22,087 nt of DNA from Dehalococcoidia bacterium (GCA_023228765.1 JALOAM010000034.1:1-22087); one strand, 5' to 3'; shown: positions 5,696 to 13,753, numbered from the stretch's first letter. Numbers and translations are program-made. Notes: a model not told the origin generated them from the letters alone.

Positions 5696-7756
5696 CTACT
5701 GGGGCGAGATCCCGAAGGACGAGATCCCGCTGGAGGTCAGCGCGTAGAGCGCCGTCCCGTCCGGGGCGACAGCGAGGCCGCGGAGGTCGATGAAGTCGGC
5801 GTGGCGGTACTGGCGGATGAACGAGCCCTCGCGGTCGGAGGCGACGATGCGGCTGCCGCCGCGGTCCGCCACGTAGAGGATCTCGCGGAGGACGTCCTCC
5901 ACGAGGCCGGTGGGGGCCTCGGGTGGGGTGTCGATGCCGCGGAGCATCGGCTCCGTCTCGGAGCCGTCCACGAAGCGGCGCAGGGCGGGGGCGTCCAGGA
6001 TGAAGACCTCGCCGTCCACCGCGAGGCCGGTGGAGCCGTCCAGGTCCACGCCGCCGAGGATGCCGGAGCGCTCGGAGTCGAATCCCTCCGCGGCCGGAAG
6101 GTAGCGCCAGATGTCGCCCGCCTCCGGGTCGAGGATGTAGAGGTTGCCGAGGTAGACCGCGATCCCCGCGACCGAGCGCATCTCCTGCGCGTCGCGCAGC
6201 GTCAGCGGCTCGGCGAGGTCCTCGCCGATGGTCACGGCGAACAGCGAACGGCCCGCGTCCACGATCAGCAACCGCTGGGTCGAGGCGTCCCATGCGATGG
6301 CGGAGGGTTCCCGGGCGGTCACGTCGCCATACACGTCACCCGCGCGGAAGACCTCGACGGGTTCGGTCTCCTCGCCCGGTTCGATGCGGATGACGCGGCC
6401 CTGGCCGGACTCCCGAAGCCACAGCGAACCGCCGCCCGCGACGAGCTCCTCCGGTTGTACGGGCGCGGTGATCGCGCCCTCGAACGTGATGACGCTCTCG
6501 AGGTTCTCGACATTCGTGATGGCGTCCAGCGCCGCGATCTGCGCCTCCGCGTCCGCGACGATCCGCCCGATACGCGGGTCGTCCGGCGCAAGCGCCCTCG
6601 CGCGTTCTGCTTCGGTGAGGGCGGCCTGTAACGCCTCGCGTTGGGCCCCCGCGTCCTCCCCGGCGGCGGCCGTGGCCGCCACGTTGATCTGCGCCTCGGC
6701 GGCCGCGATCACCTGGTCCAGCTCCTGCGCGCGGTCCTCGGACAGCAGTCCCGGCAGCACCAGCCACGCGAGGAGCGCGAGGGCCACCGCGGCCGCGGCA
6801 ACGATCCCGGCGGTGCGCCAGGGGACCAACGGCACGGGCGTGTTGCGCCCGCCCACGGTGCGCGTGCGCCGGATATTGGGGAGCGGCACGCGCGAGGATC
6901 CGGCGCGGCTGCCGGTCGTCCGAGGCCGGCTCGCGCCGCCGGTGTCCGGCCGGGGGGCGTCCTCGCTGGTGCTGAGCACCTGCCACCCCCGAGGACGGCG
7001 TGCGGGAGGTGGCTCAGGGACATCGTCCATCGCCGTGAAGGAGACCTCCCGGCCTTCGATGTCCTCGGGCTCCTCGTCGAAGTCGAGGGGCGGCGCGACC
7101 TGGTCCTCGTCGATGTCGAGGTCGGCGATGAGGACGGCGTTCATGTCGGTGAGCGTCCGGGTGTGGGGGAACAGGCGAGAAAGCGTCTGCTCCGGCCCGG
7201 CGCGCAGCGCGTTCTCCACCGTGTGCCGCCCCAGGGCGGCGTCGGCGTTCTCCGTGAGCAGCAGCACCTGCCCGTCACGCAGCGTGAGTGACGTGAACAG
7301 CGGTTCGATCGGCTCGGACGAACCGAGGGGGATCGCGGCCGGCAGCTCCGAGGTGTGCCACCGCTTGATCTCGTCGCCGCGGCGGACGTAGGCGACGCCG
7401 GGTCCCACCTGCGCGAGGAGGACCTCCTGCCCGTCGCGCACCACGGCGCAGGTCACGCCGACGGCGACCCGGTGTTCGCGCAGCGAGCGGCGGTTCCACT
7501 CGGCGAGGTTGGCGTGCGCCTGCCGGAGCGCGCGCAGCAGGCCCCCGGTGATCGACAGCGACTCGCGCGCGAACAGGACGGCGACGGCCTCGGCGACCTC
7601 GTGGCAGAACTCCGCGGAACGAGCGTCGGTGGGCTCCGCCATCACGACGACGCGGAGCTCCTGGTCCTCGCTCCGGCGGACACGGTCGACCAGCCACGGC
7701 CCGTGCTCGCGCACCTGGCCGGACACCATCGCATACCGCCCGACCCAGACCGTCAC
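5696..7756 (-). CDS. Membrane protein with degenerate PP2C-like domain, coiled coil and extracytoplasmic beta-propeller
   Basis: A 686-residue three-part protein. Residues 1-215 follow the PPM/PP2C phosphatase fold order, but the metal-binding words are lost. Where DGxGG, GDSR, SDG and DNxT are expected, the sequence reads EPTDAR (41-46), VGPGV (117-121), TEN (168-170) and DMNA (204-207). Residues 216-310 form an acidic then Arg/Pro-rich linker. Residues 316-336 are one membrane helix (AGIVAAAAVALALLAWLVLP). Residues 340-412 are Ala/Glu-rich helical, and 430-686 are propeller-like with repeated LYILD, VFILD and LYVAD strands. The N-terminus is probably cytoplasmic and the propeller outside. 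Start GTG 7756 has a weak GAGG; ATG 7729 is an alternative. It may sense or scaffold rather than dephosphorylate. Similar architectures are known in Chloroflexota. Confidence 0.85.
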   Translation of the reverse strand: MTVWVGRYAMVSGQVREHGPWLVDRVRRSEDQELRVVVMAEPTDARSAEFCHEVAEAVAVLFARESLSITGGLLRALRQAHANLAEWNRRSLREHRVAVGVTCAVVRDGQEVLLAQVGPGVAYVRRGDEIKRWHTSELPAAIPLGSSEPIEPLFTSLTLRDGQVLLLTENADAALGRHTVENALRAGPEQTLSRLFPHTRTLTDMNAVLIADLDIDEDQVAPPLDFDEEPEDIEGREVSFTAMDDVPEPPPARRPRGWQVLSTSEDAPRPDTGGASRPRTTGSRAGSSRVPLPNIRRTRTVGGRNTPVPLVPWRTAGIVAAAAVALALLAWLVLPGLLSEDRAQELDQVIAAAEAQINVAATAAAGEDAGAQREALQAALTEAERARALAPDDPRIGRIVADAEAQIAALDAITNVENLESVITFEGAITAPVQPEELVAGGGSLWLRESGQGRVIRIEPGEETEPVEVFRAGDVYGDVTAREPSAIAWDASTQRLLIVDAGRSLFAVTIGEDLAEPLTLRDAQEMRSVAGIAVYLGNLYILDPEAGDIWRYLPAAEGFDSERSGILGGVDLDGSTGLAVDGEVFILDAPALRRFVDGSETEPMLRGIDTPPEAPTGLVEDVLREILYVADRGGSRIVASDREGSFIRQYRHADFIDLRGLAVAPDGTALYALTSSGISSFGISPQ

Positions 7757-7927
7757 GGGCGCGCCTCAAGAGGCCGGGGCGGCCTCGAGTGTTCGGGTAC
7801 AGCGAGGCTCGGGCGGCGCGGTGGCGTCACCAGCAGTCCCTACTTACCCCCGCCCGGAAGTCCACCCATGATACGTGCGCCTCGGAGCCCCCGTCGACGC
7901 GGACTAGTGGCGGACCGCGTCGCCTCG

Positions 7928-7933
7928 TACCGT
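7928..7933 (+). promoter_or_regulatory. Possible -10 box (TACCGT) of the 132-residue hypothetical gene
   Basis: TACCGT lies 38 nt before the ATG at 7972, giving a leader of about 32 nt that contains AAGGA at 7959-7963. No -35 box is visible. Confidence 0.35.
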
Positions 7934-7971
7934 GCGAGGACACGCCACCGCGCTCATCAAGGACACCGGCC

Positions 7972-8370
7972 ATGAACGACACCACCCCCGCCGAGATCCG
8001 CGCTGAGGCCGACGCTGTCCTCGAGCGGGCCGTGGAGGCCCTCCGCGCGCAGCTGGTGGAGGTCGCACAGCGCATCGACCCCTTCCCCTCGTTCCCCGGC
8101 GCCGTCTTTGCCTACGGCATCGAGGTCGAACCACCCGGCGGCGGGGGCCCTGACCTCGGCTGCGTCATCCTCGGCAACGATGGCGCGCTGTACGAGCTGC
8201 AGATCGGCCTGGACGACACGAACGCCCGCCACGCCGTCACGGACGCCAGCACGGAGCGCCACGAGGAACTCGTCCCGCTGGAGGCGCCCCCCGCCGTCCT
8301 CGCGCAGTACGCGCACGCCGCCCTCCTCGCCGCTGCCGACTACCTCGAGAGCCACGCCCCTGACGCCTGA
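7972..8370 (+). CDS. Conserved-looking hypothetical protein, 132 residues
   Basis: A small acidic soluble protein without signal peptide or membrane helix. The N-terminal 35 residues form an amphipathic helix (AEIRAEADAVLERAVEALRA). Then come short strands with a Pro/Gly-rich turn (EVEPPGGGGPDLGCVILGNDG), a strand segment ALYELQIGL, and a C-terminal helix. The compact alpha-beta layout suggests a cytoplasmic protein, but I do not recognise a family. The start ATG 7972 has AAGGA 8 nt upstream. It is followed by a lipoprotein gene with its own promoter, so they need not form an operon. Codon use matches the neighbours, with GC-rich third positions, which supports real coding. Confidence 0.72.
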   Translation: MNDTTPAEIRAEADAVLERAVEALRAQLVEVAQRIDPFPSFPGAVFAYGIEVEPPGGGGPDLGCVILGNDGALYELQIGLDDTNARHAVTDASTERHEELVPLEAPPAVLAQYAHAALLAAADYLESHAPDA

Positions 8371-8440
8371 CCCCGTCGCCCGACGAGACCTTGAGCACGA
8401 CGCGGAGCGCGCACGCACGCGTCATGGGGCACCTCGTCGT

Positions 8441-8468
8441 TCGACTTCTCGGCACGCCTTCGTACACT
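8441..8468 (+). promoter_or_regulatory. Promoter of the WPDxCLG lipoprotein gene
   Basis: TCGACT (8441-8446) and TACACT (8463-8468) are separated by 16 bp. The predicted start near 8475 leaves a leader of about 24 nt that contains AGAGGGA. This supports the GTG start at 8499 over starts further upstream. Confidence 0.5.
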
Positions 8469-8498
8469 GACCGTCGGGGTCAAACAGAGGGAACGTCC

Positions 8499-9242
8499 GT
8501 GTCTCGTGCTTGCGCACGCGTCTTCGTGCTGCCTGCATCCGGTAACCGCGCGCCGCTCGTCGTCCTCGCACTGCTGCTCGTGATCCTCGGGAGCGCGTGC
8601 GCGGCCTCCGACCCGCCCCCCACGAGCCCGCTCGACGAGACCACCCCGACCGTCACGCAGACACCCCCGCCGCCGTCGGTGACGCCCGACACCAGCGGCA
8701 CCGTGACCCCCGGCGCCGGCAGCACGCCCGCCTCGGACGCCGCCGCCGAGGCCGAGCGCATCACGGGGGAGGCGATCACGCGCCTCGCGGAGTGGATGGG
8801 CATCCCGGAGACCGAGCTCCGCCTGACCAAGATCGAGGGCGTGGAGTGGCCGGACGCGTGCCTTGGCGTCCAGATCCCCTCGGTCACCTGCGCGAAGGCG
8901 GTCACGCCCGGATACCGCGTCACGCTGCACCACGTCGCGATGCCGGACGTCCCCTACCTGGTCCACGTCAGCAAAGCCGGGCGCTACGCCTGGGCGCCCT
9001 CCCACGGCCCGGCGCCGCGCGTCGTCGCGTCCGTCGACCCTGCCGCCGGCACGGTCACCCTCGAGCGCGTGGAGGGCGAAGAGGACAAGATGGGCACGCT
9101 GCACCGTGCGGTGCCCGGCTCATACCTCGAGGCGCCGCTCGCAGACCTGCAGCCCGGGCAGCGTGTCGAGATCGGCACCGCGCCCGGCCCATCCGGGAGC
9201 CAGGGCGGCCTCATCGTCTCGCTGGTGCCGATCCCTTCGTAG
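8499..9242 (+). CDS. Putative lipoprotein with WPDxCLG/PGYR domain
   Basis: A 247-residue exported protein. Residues 17-33 form a hydrophobic signal ending ILGSAC, with Cys34 the likely lipid-anchored residue, although the lipobox is imperfect (Gly at -3). Residues 36-84 are a Pro/Thr/Ser linker typical of surface proteins. The folded part starts near 85 and carries VEWPDACLG (115-123) and TPGYRVTL (136-143), with Cys121 and Cys131 probably disulphide-bonded. This pattern recurs in uncharacterised exported proteins of Chloroflexota and Cyanobacteria as I recall it. A C-terminal strand-rich part (about 172-245) follows. The start is GTG 8499, fixed by AGAGGGA at 8486-8492 and the promoter upstream. 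The function is unknown. Confidence 0.75.
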   Translation: MSRACARVFVLPASGNRAPLVVLALLLVILGSACAASDPPPTSPLDETTPTVTQTPPPPSVTPDTSGTVTPGAGSTPASDAAAEAERITGEAITRLAEWMGIPETELRLTKIEGVEWPDACLGVQIPSVTCAKAVTPGYRVTLHHVAMPDVPYLVHVSKAGRYAWAPSHGPAPRVVASVDPAAGTVTLERVEGEEDKMGTLHRAVPGSYLEAPLADLQPGQRVEIGTAPGPSGSQGGLIVSLVPIPS

Positions 9243-9315
9243 CCGTCCTCGTTCGTGTGCCTCGGCCCGCGCGAGGCCGCGCCGTCCCGGTGCGAGGAAT
9301 CGTGTAACGACGCAC

Positions 9316-9345
9316 TTGTCGACGCGAACCGGAAACGACTAACAT
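9316..9345 (+). promoter_or_regulatory. Promoter of rho
   Basis: TTGTCG (9316-9321) and TAACAT (9340-9345) are spaced by 18 bp. The leader of about 87 nt contains a small GCATCC/GGATGC hairpin (9350-9372). Rho is autoregulated by attenuation in its leader in Escherichia coli; whether this leader does so is not shown. Confidence 0.5.
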
Positions 9346-9438
9346 CTACGCATCCCACAACTCAGTGGATGCCCCACCTGAGCCCAGTGCCGACTCTGCG
9401 AGCGTGCACGGGTTCCCTTTGAGATCAGGCCATAGCCC

Positions 9439-10881
9439 ATGACTACTTCGTCGCGCGGACGCGATCTCGCGTCTTCGGATGCTCCCAGCCGGTCCCGGCG
9501 TCGTTCTCGACGCGGTGGCGGAGGTGGCAGCAGCAACGGCAGCGGCGGCCGAGGACGGCCACCCCAGGCTGACCCGTCGCTGGAGCCGATGCCGGACATC
9601 GACCCGGATGTCCCCATCCTCGACATGGCGGAGCTGGAGCAGCGCTCTCGCGACGACCTCATCAACCTCGCGGAGCGCGAACTCAACCTCGACTCCGCGG
9701 TGTCCGGGATGCCGAAGCCGGAACTGATCTTCCGCATCCTGGAGGCGCAGGCCGAGCGCCGCGGCACCATCTTCTCTGGCGGTGTCCTGACCATCGCCGA
9801 CGACGGCTTCGGCTTCCTCCGCGGCGAGCGCATGCTCCCCGGCCCCAACGATGTCTACGTCTCGCAGTCCCAGATCCGGCGGTTCGGCCTCCGGCCCGGC
9901 GACTACGTCACCGGCCAGGTCCGCCAGCCGAAGCAGTCCGAGAAGTACTACGGCCTGCTCCGCGTGGACGCGGTCAACGGACTCGATCCGGAGGAGGCCA
10001 AGCGCCGCCCGGACTTCGACGCCCTGACCCCGATCTTCCCGAACAACATGCTGCGCCTGGAGACCGACCAGCACGAGCTCTCGCAGCGCGTGGTGGACCT
10101 CTTCGCCCCGATCGGCCGAGGTCAGCGCGGTCTCATCGTCTCGCCGCCAAAGGCCGGTAAGACGATGCTGCTGAAGTCCATCGCCCACGGCATCACGGGC
10201 AACTGGCCGGACTGCCACCTGATGGTCCTGCTCATCGGCGAGCGGCCGGAGGAAGTCACGGACATGCGTCGTTCCGTGCGGGGCGAGGTCATCGCTTCCA
10301 CGTTCGACGAGCCGGTGGAGGACCACGCCCGCGTGACCGAGGTCGCCATCGAGCGCGCGAAGCGCCTGGTGGAGGGCGGCGTGGACGTGGTGATCCTGAT
10401 GGACTCCATCACGCGCCTTGCCCGCGCCTACAACATCGCGATGCCGACCTCCGGCCGCACGCTCTCCGGCGGTATGGACCCCATCGCCCTCTACCCGCCG
10501 AAGCGCTTCTTCGGCGCTGCCCGCAACACCGAGGAAGGCGGCAGCCTCACGATCATCGCGACCTGTCTCGTGGAGACCGGCTCGCGCATGGACGAGGTGA
10601 TCTTCGAGGAGTTCAAGGGCACCGGGAACATGGAGCTCCGCCTCTCCCGCCGCCTGGCGGAGAAGCGGGTCTACCCCGCCATCGACCTCCTCGGCTCCTC
10701 CACGCGTCGTGAGGACCTCCTCTTCGAGGAGGACGAGCTCCGCCAGATCTGGCTCCTCCGCCGCATGGCCTCCATGCTCGAGGAGGACAGTGGCGACGCC
10801 ACGGACCGCATCCTGGAGCGCCTCGCGAAGACGAAGAACAACCAGGAGTTCCTGGCGACGCTGAAGACGGACGTCATCTAG
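9439..10881 (+). CDS. rho: Transcription termination factor Rho
   Basis: A 480-residue hexameric RNA helicase that ends transcription by ATP-driven translocation on nascent RNA. Residues 1-45 are a Ser/Arg/Gly-rich extension (SRSRRRSRRGGGGG) absent from the 419-residue E. coli protein but common in Actinomycetota and Chloroflexota. The N-terminal helical domain follows, then the cold-shock-like RNA-binding domain with DGFGFLR (122-128). The Walker A motif is SPPKAGKTMLL (235-245, Lys241). Walker B is VVILMDSITR, and the SGGMDPIALYPPKRFFGAARN region is the RNA-translocating loop. All key ATPase residues are present. ATG 9439 is used; the ribosome-binding site is weak (CAGG). The gene stands alone, with its own promoter and an intrinsic terminator 27 nt after the stop codon. 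Confidence 0.98.
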   Translation: MTTSSRGRDLASSDAPSRSRRRSRRGGGGGSSNGSGGRGRPPQADPSLEPMPDIDPDVPILDMAELEQRSRDDLINLAERELNLDSAVSGMPKPELIFRILEAQAERRGTIFSGGVLTIADDGFGFLRGERMLPGPNDVYVSQSQIRRFGLRPGDYVTGQVRQPKQSEKYYGLLRVDAVNGLDPEEAKRRPDFDALTPIFPNNMLRLETDQHELSQRVVDLFAPIGRGQRGLIVSPPKAGKTMLLKSIAHGITGNWPDCHLMVLLIGERPEEVTDMRRSVRGEVIASTFDEPVEDHARVTEVAIERAKRLVEGGVDVVILMDSITRLARAYNIAMPTSGRTLSGGMDPIALYPPKRFFGAARNTEEGGSLTIIATCLVETGSRMDEVIFEEFKGTGNMELRLSRRLAEKRVYPAIDLLGSSTRREDLLFEEDELRQIWLLRRMASMLEEDSGDATDRILERLAKTKNNQEFLATLKTDVI

Positions 10882-10908
10882 CACCGTCCCTCGCTCCCGC
10901 GAGATCCA

Positions 10909-10942
10909 ACGGGGTGGCCGAGAGGCCACCCCGTCTCGTTGT
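10909..10942 (+). terminator. Rho-independent terminator of rho
   Basis: A perfect 11-bp GC-rich stem (10909-10919 with 10924-10934) closes a GAGA tetraloop. The tail reads CTCGTTGT, a poor T-tract. The spacing and loop class match the other terminators here. Confidence 0.82.
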
Positions 10943-10964
10943 CCCCGGGCCCTCCCTCCTCGTT

Positions 10965-11119
10965 CCGGTTCCGACCCCCTCTCCCGGTTCCGGGAGAGGG
11001 CTGGGGTGAGGGCCGTTCCGGATCTGCTCACCGCCCGCGAGGACCTCGCAGAGTGCTCCGGAGAGGGCCCCCACCCCCTTCCCCTCTCCCGAAACCGGGG
11101 AGAGGGGGGTCGGAACCGG
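10965..11119. repeat. Palindromic repeat element, copy 3 (core reversed)
   Basis: The left arm is about 10975-11012 and the right arm 11068-11110. The symmetry runs past the arms: CCGGTTCCGAC (10965-10975) is the exact inverse of GTCGGAACCGG (11109-11119). The core motif appears inverted, as TCCGGATCTG at 11017-11026 next to the left arm. The core also shares a CGAGGACCTCGC block with copy 4. Confidence 0.9.
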
Positions 11120-11313
11120 AGTCAGAGGCGAAGGTGTGAAACGTGACAATCGTGGGCGTCGGGAGCGCGTGGGAGGACGTCGAATCGTGCTGGACCAGTA
11201 CAGCCACCACTACCGTCCGAGGATCACGGATCGCGCGCCAATCCTGAGTCAAACGTGAGCAGATCAGCCCTGTGACGTGTCGCACAGTCGTGCGGAACTG
11301 AAATGTTGCGGCG

Positions 11314-11343
11314 TTGTTTGTGCCGCGCGCCACAAGGTACGCT
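11314..11343 (+). promoter_or_regulatory. Possible promoter of the LysM-M23 gene
   Basis: TTGTTT (11314-11319) and TACGCT (11338-11343) lie 18 bp apart. The predicted start near 11350 gives a leader of about 57 nt. Between the repeat element and this promoter (11120-11313) I see no gene, hairpin terminator or known riboswitch consensus. Confidence 0.35.
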
Positions 11344-11406
11344 CCTCAACGTTGGCTCGTGGCGCAACACTTTCGTGCGCCTATTCAGTGATCGCCTGAC
11401 GAAGCC

Positions 11407-12669
11407 GTGTATCACGGTAGAAGTCAGGCACGAGTGCGCTTGACGGTCGTGGGCCCTGGGCGGGGCACGCGGGCGGAGGGGAGTCGCACCATCCACGGGA
11501 CTCTGACCCCGCAGCGGCCGCCGCGCCGCAGCCGTCGGCTGCTGCGCGCGCGCGTACACGCTGACACTCTTCCTCGACGGTTCCGCTCCTCGGTGAACTT
11601 CTCGGTCATCGCGGGGCTGCTGGGCGTGATCGTGTTCATCGGGTTGTTCCCGGTGCGCGTCGCCGGCCTCCCGACGGAGCCGGTGCTGAACGCGCAGCGC
11701 TTCACGCTTCCCGGCCTGGCGGCCGCGGTCCCCACCGCTGGCGCCGAATCCCTCACCTCGGGTCCCGTTCCGCTCACCGTCCTCGCACCCCCCGTCTCCC
11801 TGGATGCGAAGCCGAACTTCCGCGACAACACCGAGGTGGCACTCGCCGAGATGGCGGAGATGCAGGACAACTCCTCGCAGGCCCAGGCCAGCGTGGACGG
11901 TGGCGACACCAACGAGAAGATTCCGATCTTCTGGGAGTACGAAGTCCAGGCGGGCGACACCCTGTCGGGTATCGCCGACCGCTTCGGCATCCACCCTGAC
12001 TACATCAAGTGGAACAACGTGGACGTGGAGTCCTCCGACGCGATCTGGCCGGGCCTGATCCTGCAGATCCCCAGCGTCGAGGGCATCGTCCACTCCGTGC
12101 TCGTGAACGAGACCGTGACCGAGATCGCCGACAAGTACGAGGCGGACTGGCGCGACATCGTCGAGTTCCGTGCGAACGGCCTCGCGGGTGACCCCAACAA
12201 CGTGCAGCCGGGTTCGCTCATCCTCGTGCCGGGCGGCCACAAGGTGATCCCGGTCGCTCCACCGCCGACGCGCCCCGGCTCCGACGTGCTCCCGCCGCCG
12301 TCCGACACCGGTTGGACGTGGCCGGCACAGGGCATGCTCAGCTCGCCGTTCGGTCCCGCGCACCCGCTCGGCATCGACGTGGCGGCGCCCATCGGCACGG
12401 CCGTGCACGCGGCGACGTCCGGCGTGGTCACGTTCGTGGGCGGCAACCCGTGCTGTTCGTACGGCTACCACGTCATCATCGACCACGGGAACGGCTACGA
12501 GACGCTGTACGGCCACCTCTCCGGCTTCACCGTGGAGCCCGGTCAGAGCGTGAGCGCAGGCGAGGTCGTCGGCTACATCGGCATGACCGGCCGCACCACG
12601 GGCCCGCACGTCCACTTCGAGCTGCGCCGCAACGGCGTGTACCAGGACCCGCTCGGCTTCCTGCCATAG
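11407..12669 (+). CDS. LysM-domain M23 peptidoglycan endopeptidase, membrane-anchored
   Basis: A 420-residue cell-wall protein. An Arg-rich cytoplasmic N-terminus (about 1-60) is followed by one membrane helix (65-86, FSVIAGLLGVIVFIGLFPV). A variable stalk comes next, then two LysM modules that bind glycan strands: YEVQAGDTLSGIADRFGI from 178, and HSVLVNETVTEIADKYEA from 229. The Pro-rich linker at 283-299 leads to a complete M23 domain. The zinc ligands are His319 and Asp324 (HPLGID) and His403 of HVH; catalytic His370 lies in YGHL and His401 is also present. It should cleave peptide cross-links outside the membrane. Start GTG 11407 has no clear ribosome-binding site; GTG 11434 or 11593 are possible. 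A terminator follows at 12695, and the lytic transglycosylase gene lies two genes on. Confidence 0.93.
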   Translation: MYHGRSQARVRLTVVGPGRGTRAEGSRTIHGTLTPQRPPRRSRRLLRARVHADTLPRRFRSSVNFSVIAGLLGVIVFIGLFPVRVAGLPTEPVLNAQRFTLPGLAAAVPTAGAESLTSGPVPLTVLAPPVSLDAKPNFRDNTEVALAEMAEMQDNSSQAQASVDGGDTNEKIPIFWEYEVQAGDTLSGIADRFGIHPDYIKWNNVDVESSDAIWPGLILQIPSVEGIVHSVLVNETVTEIADKYEADWRDIVEFRANGLAGDPNNVQPGSLILVPGGHKVIPVAPPPTRPGSDVLPPPSDTGWTWPAQGMLSSPFGPAHPLGIDVAAPIGTAVHAATSGVVTFVGGNPCCSYGYHVIIDHGNGYETLYGHLSGFTVEPGQSVSAGEVVGYIGMTGRTTGPHVHFELRRNGVYQDPLGFLP

Positions 12670-12694
12670 CGGTTCCGAGTCACCAGAGTCCGGG

Positions 12695-12730
12695 GAGAGG
12701 CGTCCGAGAGGGCGCCTCTCTTGTTCTCGT
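12695..12730 (+). terminator. Rho-independent terminator of the LysM-M23 gene
   Basis: An 11-bp stem with one G-T pair (12695-12705 with 12710-12720) closes a GAGA tetraloop. It is followed by TTGTTCTCGT. It starts 26 nt after the stop codon. Confidence 0.83.
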
Positions 12731-12763
12731 AACAGGCGAGGGTGTTCTCGTAGCAGGCGAGGG
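12722..12763 (+). repeat. 21-bp tandem duplication at a terminator tail
   Basis: TGTTCTCGTAACAGGCGAGG plus G (12722-12742) is repeated at 12743-12763 with one A-to-G change. The first unit includes the T-tail of the terminator, so the tail itself was duplicated. Confidence 0.85.
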
Positions 12764-12857
12764 CACGTCGAGCGTGGTCGGCCCGGTGACGTTGAGTCCG
12801 CCCCTTCTCGACTGCCGCCCATACGGCTGCAGTCTCGCGGGTAGTCACCCCCCTCGG

Positions 12858-12863
12858 TAGGAT
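12858..12863 (+). promoter_or_regulatory. -10 box (TAGGAT) of the metallo-beta-lactamase-fold gene
   Basis: TAGGAT ends 29 nt before the ATG at 12893. This gives a leader of about 23 nt that contains GGAGG at 12884-12888. No -35 box is visible. Confidence 0.4.
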
Positions 12864-12892
12864 GGGCTTGTCCCCTGTGGTTCGGAGGCCTG

Positions 12893-13531
12893 ATGGATCT
12901 CACGTGGCTCGGTGGTGCGGCGACACGGATGCGGACGCGGAACGCGGCCGTGGTCATGGACCCGTACGACAAGTCCGCGGGTGGCACGATGGGCCGGCCG
13001 GACGCACACATCATCACCGTCAGTCATGACGACCCGAGCCGGAACGGCGTCGCGCAGGTCGCGCCCGCCGATGGCGACCCCATGGTCCTGAACGGCCCCG
13101 GCGAGTACGAGATCCGCGGCGTGATCATCGAGGGCGTCCGCTCCTCCCTCCTCGGCGAGGGCGACCCGGCGGGCCTGCGCAGCACGCTCTGGCTGTTCGA
13201 GGCGGAGGAGATCCGTGTCGCCCACCTCGGTGGGATGGGCGTCGCGCCCACGAGCGCGGCGATGGACGTGCTCGGCGTCGCGGACATCGTGTTCGTGCCG
13301 ATCGCGCTTCCGGACGCCCTCCAGGGCGCCGACGCGGCCAAAGCCGTCCGCGCGATGCAGCCCTCGATCGTGATCCCCATCGGCTACGACCCGGCGGACC
13401 CGACCGCGCTCAAGACCTTCGTGTCCGCCCTCGCCGCCACGCCCGAGGAGCCCGCCTCGCGGTTCACCGTGAGCAAGCGCGACGTCGCCGATGACACCAA
13501 GCGTGTCGTCCTCCTCGAGGCCCGCGCCTAG
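12893..13531 (+). CDS. Metallo-beta-lactamase-fold protein lacking its metal ligands
   Basis: A 212-residue protein clearly related to the COG2220-type Zn-dependent hydrolase family (UlaG/UPF0173-like). The family frame is intact: MDLTWLG, VVMDPYDKSAG, GPGEYEIRGV, VAHLGGMG, DIVFVP and IVIPIGY. Every position that normally binds metal is altered. The early His is replaced (GGAATRM, 7-13), HxHxxH reads HDDPSRN (45-51), HLGD reads HLGG (111-114), and the final IPxHY reads IPIGY (161-165). It therefore probably binds a ligand or partner rather than hydrolysing. It has no signal peptide and is likely cytoplasmic. Start ATG 12893 follows GGAGG closely. It sits between two cell-wall hydrolase genes with its own promoter. 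The function is unknown. Confidence 0.85.
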   Translation: MDLTWLGGAATRMRTRNAAVVMDPYDKSAGGTMGRPDAHIITVSHDDPSRNGVAQVAPADGDPMVLNGPGEYEIRGVIIEGVRSSLLGEGDPAGLRSTLWLFEAEEIRVAHLGGMGVAPTSAAMDVLGVADIVFVPIALPDALQGADAAKAVRAMQPSIVIPIGYDPADPTALKTFVSALAATPEEPASRFTVSKRDVADDTKRVVLLEARA

Positions 13532-13595
13532 CCCCTCGCTCCCCGCACCCGCCCGCCCTCCCGTCCCCGCTTCTCTCCCGCATCCCCTTCTGTCT

Positions 13596-13730
13596 CCCCT
13601 CTCCCGGTTCCGGGAGAGGGGCCGGGGGTGAGGGCCTCCGGATCCGGTTCGCTAACCGCCGAGGACCTCGCGGGGTGGTGCGCAGGAGGGGCCCTCACCC
13701 CAACCCTCTCCCGGTTTCGGGAGAGGGGCC
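13596..13730. repeat. Palindromic repeat element, copy 4 (core reversed)
   Basis: The left arm is 13596-13634 and the right arm 13692-13728. Both carry the CCCTCTCCCGG hairpin and the GGGTGAGGG or CCCTCACCC word. The core motif is reversed, with one change (TCCGGATCCG, 13637-13646). The core shares the CCGAGGACCTCGC block with copy 3. It begins 65 nt after the stop codon of the metallo-beta-lactamase-fold gene, which has no other terminator. Confidence 0.88.
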
Positions 13731-13753
13731 GGAGGTCAGAACCGGAGGTCAGA
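13729..13753 (+). repeat. 12-bp word CCGGAGGTCAGA repeated twice
   Basis: CCGGAGGTCAGA at 13729-13740 recurs at 13742-13753. A purine-rich stretch with GTCAGAG, GTCGGAG and GTGAGAG-like words continues to about 13782. It borders the right arm of copy 4, mirroring the pyrimidine-rich arrays on left borders. Confidence 0.75.

Noticed and set aside
9346..11031. A 561-codon minus-strand open frame opposite rho
   Set aside because: It runs through the rho terminator and into a repeat element. Its composition is that of a reverse-frame artefact.
11120..11406. Cyclic-di-AMP (ydaO-type) riboswitch before the cell-wall hydrolase gene
   Set aside because: Such riboswitches often precede wall hydrolase genes, so I looked for the conserved blocks, but they are not present.
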